From assembly GCA_964346495.1 (NCBI GenBank), contig CAYFUW010000108.1, forward strand, positions 1 to 5,006: a stretch of DNA of 5,006 nt, read 5' to 3'. The translations under genes were made by a program, and so were the position numbers. Below are positions 1 to 2,904 of the stretch, in pieces; the stretch's first letter is position 1, and each line of letters begins with the position of its first letter. The notes below the pieces were generated by a model. It saw nothing but the letters and a program-made list of their open reading frames with translations. It searched no databases and was not told the origin of the DNA. The DNA is from JBGZFC01 sp964346495 (GTDB taxonomy: Bacteria > Bacteroidota > Bacteroidia > Bacteroidales > Dysgonomonadaceae).

Positions 1-2
1 TT

Positions 3-39
3 AGTAATAATGGGAATTATAGAAGATTCCATCATTACT
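3..39. repeat. imperfect inverted repeat (hairpin) at window edge
   Basis: The left arm is AGTAATAATGGGAAT (3-17) and the right arm is ATTCCATCATTACT (26-39), with an 8-base loop. The arms pair except for one extra G in the left arm and one position (9 with 33) that is an A·C mismatch in plus-strand RNA but a U·G wobble in minus-strand RNA. The RNA structure is therefore slightly better on the minus strand. No T-run follows it inside the window on the minus strand, so terminator function cannot be claimed. Confidence 0.4.
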
Positions 40-149
40 TTTGAACATTAAGCCTCTTTTTGATATGTTGTTACTGGTAAATACTACGTCCGGATAGATC
101 GCTACATGTTCTGTATCTCAATGTGTTATGCTGCCATGGCACTGTGAAA

Positions 150-174
150 AGAGACACGATAATATCTCGTCTCT
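150..174 (-). repeat. small hairpin downstream of the rplI terminator
   Basis: AGAGACACGA (150-159) pairs with TCGTCTCT (167-174), giving eight base pairs, a one-base bulge at 156 and a 7-base loop. In minus-strand RNA the stem is followed only by UUUC, so at most it is a weak back-up terminator ten bases past the main one. It could also belong to an unseen neighbouring transcript. Confidence 0.35.
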
Positions 175-183
175 ATAACTCAT

Positions 184-219
184 AAAAAAGCCTCAACTTC
201 CGCAAGTTAAGGCTTTTTT
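184..219 (-). terminator. intrinsic terminator of the rpsF-rpsR-rplI operon
   Basis: On the minus strand the RNA reads A6-GCCU-U-AACUU, loop GCGG, AAGUU-G-AGGC-U6, starting 19 bases after the rplI stop codon. The stem is continuous in minus-strand RNA because positions 209 and 194 form a U·G wobble; in plus-strand RNA the same pair is an A·C mismatch. That asymmetry and the terminal U6 tract point to termination of leftward transcription. The A6 run on the other side could also give some rightward termination. Confidence 0.9.
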
Positions 220-238
220 CTATATATTTTGAAAAATC

Positions 239-682
239 TTATTCAGCAACAACTTCAAAAGGAATTTCAACCGATACCTCTTTATGCAATTTAGCAATAG
301 CTGTATAGTTGCCAACTTCTTTTACTGCCTCTTTAATAAGAATAAGTTTTCTGTCAACTTCAAAACCTTTTGCTAATAAAGCTTCAGCAATTTGAATGTT
401 TGAAACCGAACCAAAGATTGTTCCGCTTGAGCTAACTTTCGCACCAATAGTAAGTGTTACACCTTCCATTTTGTCAGCCAACTCTTGAGCTTCTTTTCTT
501 ATTTGTTCCAATTTATGAGCACGTTGTCTCAAGTTTTCTGCCAATACTTTTTTAGCCGATTCAGTTGCAATTACCGCTTTTCCTTGTGGGATAAGATAGT
601 TGCGTGCATATCCGTCTTTTACTGTTACTACATCGTCTTTGTAGCCTAACGTTAAAATATCTTCTTTTAAAATTACTTCCAT
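239..682 (-). CDS. rplI: 50S ribosomal protein L9 (bL9)
   Basis: L9 binds 23S rRNA at the base of the L1 stalk and reaches away from the 50S surface; in other bacteria it supports reading-frame maintenance. The 147-residue product matches the usual length of about 150. The N-terminal RNA-binding domain (about 1-50) carries the family motif, with G13, V18, G24-Y25, R27-N28-Y29-L30, P32, G34 and A36. A charged helix, roughly residues 41-75 and rich in K, E and R, links to the C-terminal domain (about 78-147), which ends IPFEVVAE. Position 16 is Asp where the family signature expects Gly or Asn. The ATG is fixed by a perfect AGGAGG seven bases upstream. It is the last gene of the operon, 14 bases after rpsR, and an intrinsic terminator follows. 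The assignment is firm. Confidence 0.98.
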   Translation of the reverse strand: MEVILKEDILTLGYKDDVVTVKDGYARNYLIPQGKAVIATESAKKVLAENLRQRAHKLEQIRKEAQELADKMEGVTLTIGAKVSSSGTIFGSVSNIQIAEALLAKGFEVDRKLILIKEAVKEVGNYTAIAKLHKEVSVEIPFEVVAE

Positions 683-689
683 TATAAAT

Positions 690-695
690 CCTCCT
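690..695 (-). promoter_or_regulatory. strong Shine-Dalgarno of rplI
   Basis: The minus strand reads AGGAGG, then seven bases (ATTTATA), then the rplI ATG. The site fills most of the 14-base gap after the rpsR stop codon and decides the start. It is a full-strength SD in a phylum where most genes lack one. Confidence 0.9.
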
Positions 696-696
696 A

Positions 697-963
697 TTAT
701 TTCATTAAATCGGTTACGTATGGAAGCAAAGCTATATGACGAGCTCTTTTAACTGCTTGCGCAATACGGCGTTGAAACTTCAATGATGTACCTGTAATAC
801 GACGTGGTAAAATTTTACCTTGTTCGTTCAAAAATTTCTTCAAAAACTCTGGGTCTTTGTAATCGATATATTTGATTCCGTTCTTTTTGAAACGGCAATA
901 TTTTTTCTTCTTTACATCCACCGATACGGGTGTAAGATATCTAATTTCTGATTGTTTAGCCAT
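697..963 (-). CDS. rpsR: 30S ribosomal protein S18 (bS18)
   Basis: S18 forms a heterodimer with S6 and binds the central domain of 16S rRNA on the 30S platform. The product has 88 residues; the slightly long N-terminus (IRYLTP, residues 7-12) is of the Bacteroidetes type. The family core is clear: a basic KKKKYCRFKKN stretch (18-28), IDYKDPEFLKKFLNEQGKI (33-51), then PRRITGTS (53-60), and a basic helix with KFQRR (62-66) and VKRARH (71-76). A single cysteine, C23, remains. The start is fixed by an AGGAGG eight bases upstream that lies inside the end of rpsF; only three bases separate the rpsF stop from this ATG, which suggests translational coupling. No ssb or priB lies between rpsF and rpsR, unlike Bacillus (ssb) or E. 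coli (priB). The assignment is firm. Confidence 0.98.
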   Translation of the reverse strand: MAKQSEIRYLTPVSVDVKKKKYCRFKKNGIKYIDYKDPEFLKKFLNEQGKILPRRITGTSLKFQRRIAQAVKRARHIALLPYVTDLMK

Positions 964-966
964 GTC

Positions 967-1374
967 TTATTCCTCCTCTTTTTCAGTTGTTTCTACTTCT
1001 TTTTCTTCAGCTACCGGTTCTTGAACAGCTGGCTCTTGTTGTTTGTTACCTCTGTTTTTGCGACGTTTTTCGGCATACTCAAGTGCAAACACATCTTGTT
1101 TTACAGTTAAGAAACGAATAACGCGTTCGTCGCGACGGAAGTTAACTTCTAAACGTTCTATTACAGCCGGGTCGGCTTTAAACTCTAACAAGGTATAAAA
1201 ACCTGTTGATTTTTTGTCGATGGGATACGCCAATTTACGTAGTCCCCAATTTTCTTCGTTAACAATTTCAGCACCTTGCTCTGTAAGCAGGTTTTTGAAT
1301 TTGTCAACCGCTTCCTTCATCTGTACTTCAGACAAAACGGGAGTTAAAATGAAAACGGTTTCGTAATTGTTCAT
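967..1374 (-). CDS. rpsF: 30S ribosomal protein S6 (bS6)
   Basis: S6 pairs with S18 on the 30S platform and helps fold the 16S central domain. The product has 135 residues, the same length as E. coli S6. The ferredoxin-like core covers about residues 1-95: YETVFILTP (4-12), the family motif WGLRKLAYPID (43-53), GFYTLLEF (58-65) and the RNA-contacting FRRDERVIRF (79-88). A basic patch (KRRKNRGNK, 103-111) follows, then a low-complexity acidic tail (114-135) ending in EEE. In E. coli, RimK adds glutamates to a comparable S6 tail; whether that happens here is unknown. It is the first gene of the operon. The ATG has no Shine-Dalgarno, only AT-rich sequence, as is usual for Bacteroidetes. Its last codons (GAG GAG GAA) also form the rpsR SD. 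The assignment is firm. Confidence 0.97.
   Translation of the reverse strand: MNNYETVFILTPVLSEVQMKEAVDKFKNLLTEQGAEIVNEENWGLRKLAYPIDKKSTGFYTLLEFKADPAVIERLEVNFRRDERVIRFLTVKQDVFALEYAEKRRKNRGNKQQEPAVQEPVAEEKEVETTEKEEE
972..977 (-). promoter_or_regulatory. Shine-Dalgarno of rpsR, inside the rpsF coding sequence
   Basis: AGGAGG on the minus strand lies within the final glutamate codons of rpsF (GAG GAG GAA TAA), with eight bases between it and the rpsR ATG. The same bases encode the acidic end of S6 and the start signal of S18. Confidence 0.9.
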
Positions 1375-1404
1375 ACTTAAAATTTAATATTATTGTTTTA
1401 TTCT

Positions 1405-1420
1405 CGAAAATTATTTTTCG
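1405..1420 (-). promoter_or_regulatory. 5'-end hairpin of the rpsF leader
   Basis: Minus-strand RNA reads CGAAAA, loop AUAA, UUUUCG: a perfect six-base-pair stem with a four-base loop. The expected transcription start is around 1420-1423, so the hairpin would sit at the very 5' end of a leader of about 47 bases. It could stabilise the mRNA or be part of an autoregulatory site. S6:S18-binding leaders with a conserved CCG are known in several phyla, and a CCG does occur here at 1421-1419. I cannot show a match to that motif's full structure. Confidence 0.4.
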
Positions 1421-1425
1421 GTCGG

Positions 1426-1456
1426 CAAAGGTACAACATTTTTGCGAAAAAACAAA
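1426..1456 (-). promoter_or_regulatory. Bacteroidetes-type promoter of the rpsF operon
   Basis: On the minus strand, TTTG (1456-1453) is followed by exactly 19 bases and then TACCTTTG (1433-1426). This matches the Bacteroidetes primary-sigma consensus TTTG, 19-21 bases, TAnnTTTG at every defined position. Transcription should start near 1420-1423, giving a leader of about 47 bases before the rpsF ATG. The -33 element overlaps the T-rich end of the protease-gene terminator. Confidence 0.85.
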
Positions 1457-1493
1457 ACTTGTGGTAAATAAGTGCATTAATTACCACAAGTTT
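1446..1493 (-). terminator. intrinsic terminator of the M48 protease gene
   Basis: AAACTTGTGGTAA (1455-1467) and TTACCACAAGTTT (1481-1493) are perfect 13-base inverted arms. After one mismatch, three more pairs form inside, leaving a five-base loop. On the minus strand the stem runs into TG then T6 (1454-1447). It starts 50 bases after the protease stop codon. Its position and U-tract support termination of that gene before the rpsF promoter. Confidence 0.9.
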
Positions 1494-1542
1494 ACTAAAA
1501 TAATCAATCTAAAACTATTTTATATTCTATCGTGATTAGCTA

Positions 1543-2439
1543 TTAAAAAGTCCAATCTTCCGATGTTTTAGGTTTGTTGTTTTGTGTTGATGTTGGTTTT
1601 GGCGATTCTGTGTTTTGTACACCACTACCTTTATAAAATTGCATTACTGCCGGCATAACCAACTCAATATATTCAATACGTTTTGCATCGGCAGGGTGTG
1701 TGCTCAAGAATTCCGGTACACTGTTGCCACCTGATGCCTGCATCATTCGTTTCCAGAAACTCACAGCAGTTTGCGGGTTGTATCCTGCCATAGCCATAAA
1801 TACAAGACCTAGCTCATCGGCTTCATACTCTTGTTTGCGGGCGTATGGCATCATAACTCCAAATTGAGCACCCAATCCAAACACCGCCTGTCCTACCTGA
1901 GAACTTGCTCCTGTGCCTAATATACTACCTGTAATGGCGCCACCATATTGTAATGCAATTGCCTGGCTCATACGCTCTGCCGCATGTTTTGCCACCACGT
2001 GTGCAACTTCGTGACCAATAACTACAGCTAATGCCTCTTCTGTTTGAGTAACGGGTATGAGGCCTTCATAAACAACAATTTTTCCACCCGGCATAGCAAA
2101 TGCGTTTACACTTTTATCATCTACCAGATTAAATTCCCAGGCAAAGTTTTTTAAATCTGCTTCGTAACCATTGTTTTTTAGATAATTTTCTGTTGCAGAG
2201 GCAATTCTTTGACCAACACGGCTTACCATTTTTGCATTAGCTGTGTTTTGTACGACTTTAGCAGTGCTCATATATTCCTGATATTGTTTCAAGCTGAGAG
2301 CCAAAACTTCCTCATAGGAAACAAGCTGCAATTGACGTCTGCCTGTGATTGGAACACTGCCGCAATTGTTGAAAAATAGTGCAGCAACTAATGTAATCAA
2401 AAGATATTTCGCTGCTTTAAATTTGTTATCGATTCTCAT
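1543..2439 (-). CDS. M48-family zinc metalloprotease, probable lipoprotein
   Basis: The product has 298 residues and looks like the LoiP (YggG)/BepA type of envelope M48 proteases, which in E. coli act in outer-membrane protein quality control. The N-terminus has basic residues, a hydrophobic stretch (about 12-23) and a cysteine at 26, followed by GSVPITGRRQL (27-37), a run typical just after the lipid-modified cysteine of this family. The preceding residues (FFNN) make a poor lipobox, so lipidation is likely but not certain. Catalytic features are complete: HEVAH (143-147) with two zinc-binding histidines and the catalytic Glu144, the third ligand Glu204 in EYEAD (204-208), the substrate-strand motif NAFAMPGGKI (112-121) and the conserved STHP (246-249). 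The C-terminal 28 residues are low-complexity (S/T/N/K/P). It has no SD, and a terminator follows. The natural substrate is unknown. Confidence 0.93.
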   Translation of the reverse strand: MRIDNKFKAAKYLLITLVAALFFNNCGSVPITGRRQLQLVSYEEVLALSLKQYQEYMSTAKVVQNTANAKMVSRVGQRIASATENYLKNNGYEADLKNFAWEFNLVDDKSVNAFAMPGGKIVVYEGLIPVTQTEEALAVVIGHEVAHVVAKHAAERMSQAIALQYGGAITGSILGTGASSQVGQAVFGLGAQFGVMMPYARKQEYEADELGLVFMAMAGYNPQTAVSFWKRMMQASGGNSVPEFLSTHPADAKRIEYIELVMPAVMQFYKGSGVQNTESPKPTSTQNNKPKTSEDWTF

Positions 2440-2588
2440 AATTATATTGTTTTATCTGTTTGTTGTTTTGTATTGAAAAAAGTATTTCTAATATGTTTTT
2501 TGACATTAAAAAAAGAGATTGGTTTACTCCTTATAATAAAAAGAGTTCGATTTTTTCCTTTATTGATAATAATAAAAAAGTACCCGTG

Positions 2589-2596
2589 CAAAAGTA
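2589..2596 (-). promoter_or_regulatory. candidate -7 element for the M48 protease gene
   Basis: The minus strand reads TACTTTTG followed by CACGG, a perfect match to TAnnTTTG in a typical Bacteroidetes setting. The -33 position 19 bases upstream reads ATCG, a poor match to TTTG, so the promoter is either weak or activator-dependent. It would give an AT-rich leader of about 145 bases. No better candidate is visible for this gene. Confidence 0.45.
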
Positions 2597-2654
2597 ATGA
2601 ATTATCTGAGATTATCGATTAATAATTTCGGAAAAAGGAGAAAATCACAATATT

Positions 2655-2786
2655 AGCGGCTATTGGTTTCTGATTTGGGAATTAATTCCACACACCTTAT
2701 ATATAGTTTTCATAATAAATAAATTGAATATTGATAATTGCCGGTTGTATCATTGGGTTTACACCAGATCAGGTAAAGCGGCTATT
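2655..2786. repeat. pair of 10-base direct repeats AGCGGCTATT
   Basis: AGCGGCTATT occurs at 2655-2664 and again at 2777-2786, 122 bases apart, inside an AT-rich spacer where GC-rich identical 10-mers are not expected often. The pair may be regulator binding sites or coincidence. No third copy is visible in this spacer. Confidence 0.35.
2678..2689. repeat. 12-base perfect palindrome GGAATTAATTCC
   Basis: This is a perfect dyad with no spacer, in the middle of the divergent spacer, about 85 bases upstream of the protease -7 element. The form suits a dimeric DNA-binding regulator, but no known operator consensus is recognised. It could be chance in AT-rich DNA. Confidence 0.3.
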
Positions 2787-2904
2787 TATTCCGAAGCAAA
2801 CAGAAACCTTAAAAATTACTTAATTTTATTTTAACCGCTATGTAACATAAATGTATTTTTTTTGCGGCGAATTAAAGTGTATTAACATTAAAAAAGATCA
2901 ATCA

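Larger units (their letters stand above)
1..183. other. 3' flank beyond the ribosomal operon, no supported gene
   Basis: This stretch lies beyond the rplI terminator and holds two imperfect hairpins (3-39 and 150-174) but no gene I can support. Two open frames are worth recording. On the plus strand, frame 1 is open from the window edge to a TAA at 49-51 and reads LVIMGIIEDSIITFEH; it could be the last 16 codons of a gene converging from the left. On the minus strand, one frame runs from an ATG at 183-181 to a TAA at 3-1, broken by a single TGA at 120-118 (21 codons, stop, 38 codons). Neither has a recognisable domain or a ribosome binding site, and either could be chance. Confidence 0.5.
2440..2904. 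other. divergent intergenic region between protease and receptor genes
   Basis: This 465-base AT-rich region must hold the promoters of both flanking genes. On the minus strand there is a perfect -7 element (2589-2596, listed separately). On the plus strand no full promoter match exists. The best candidates are TTTTTTTG at 2857-2864, 40 bases before the receptor ATG but without a -33 partner, and TTG (2724-2726), 21 bases, TATCATTG (2748-2755), which would give a leader of about 140 bases. Neither gene has an SD before its ATG. Also present are a 12-base palindrome, a 10-base direct repeat and a small hairpin (TTTA/TAAA plus CC/GG) at 2758-2777. Short open frames occur at 2493-2597 (plus, 34 codons) and 2426-2506 (minus, 26 codons), but neither is supported. 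Confidence 0.6.

Noticed and set aside
727..734. Perfect minus-strand TAnnTTTG (TAGCTTTG) inside rpsR, a possible internal promoter for rplI
   Set aside because: No TTTG or TTG occurs 18-21 bases upstream, and the match lies in conserved S18 codons, so it is explained by the protein sequence.
1455..1493. The 13-base inverted repeat as a mobile-element end or operator
   Set aside because: Its position 50 bases after a stop codon and the T-tract on the minus strand fit an intrinsic terminator, and there is no transposase or target duplication nearby.
2426..2506. 26-codon minus-strand open frame overlapping the protease start, a possible upstream regulatory ORF
   Set aside because: It has no SD at a useful distance (an AAGGAG lies about 20 bases upstream), a low-complexity N/K/Q/I composition, and this AT-rich leader would give such frames by chance.
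2740..2780. Minus-strand ACCTGATCTGG, identical to the core of the TPP riboswitch (thi-box)
   Set aside because: The rest of the aptamer is absent: no GGGGTGC/CTGAGA half upstream and no GCG-AGGGA segment after it. The nearest minus-strand gene is a protease more than 300 bases away, not a thiamine gene. An 11-base match alone is best treated as chance or a remnant; a TPP covariance-model search would settle it.
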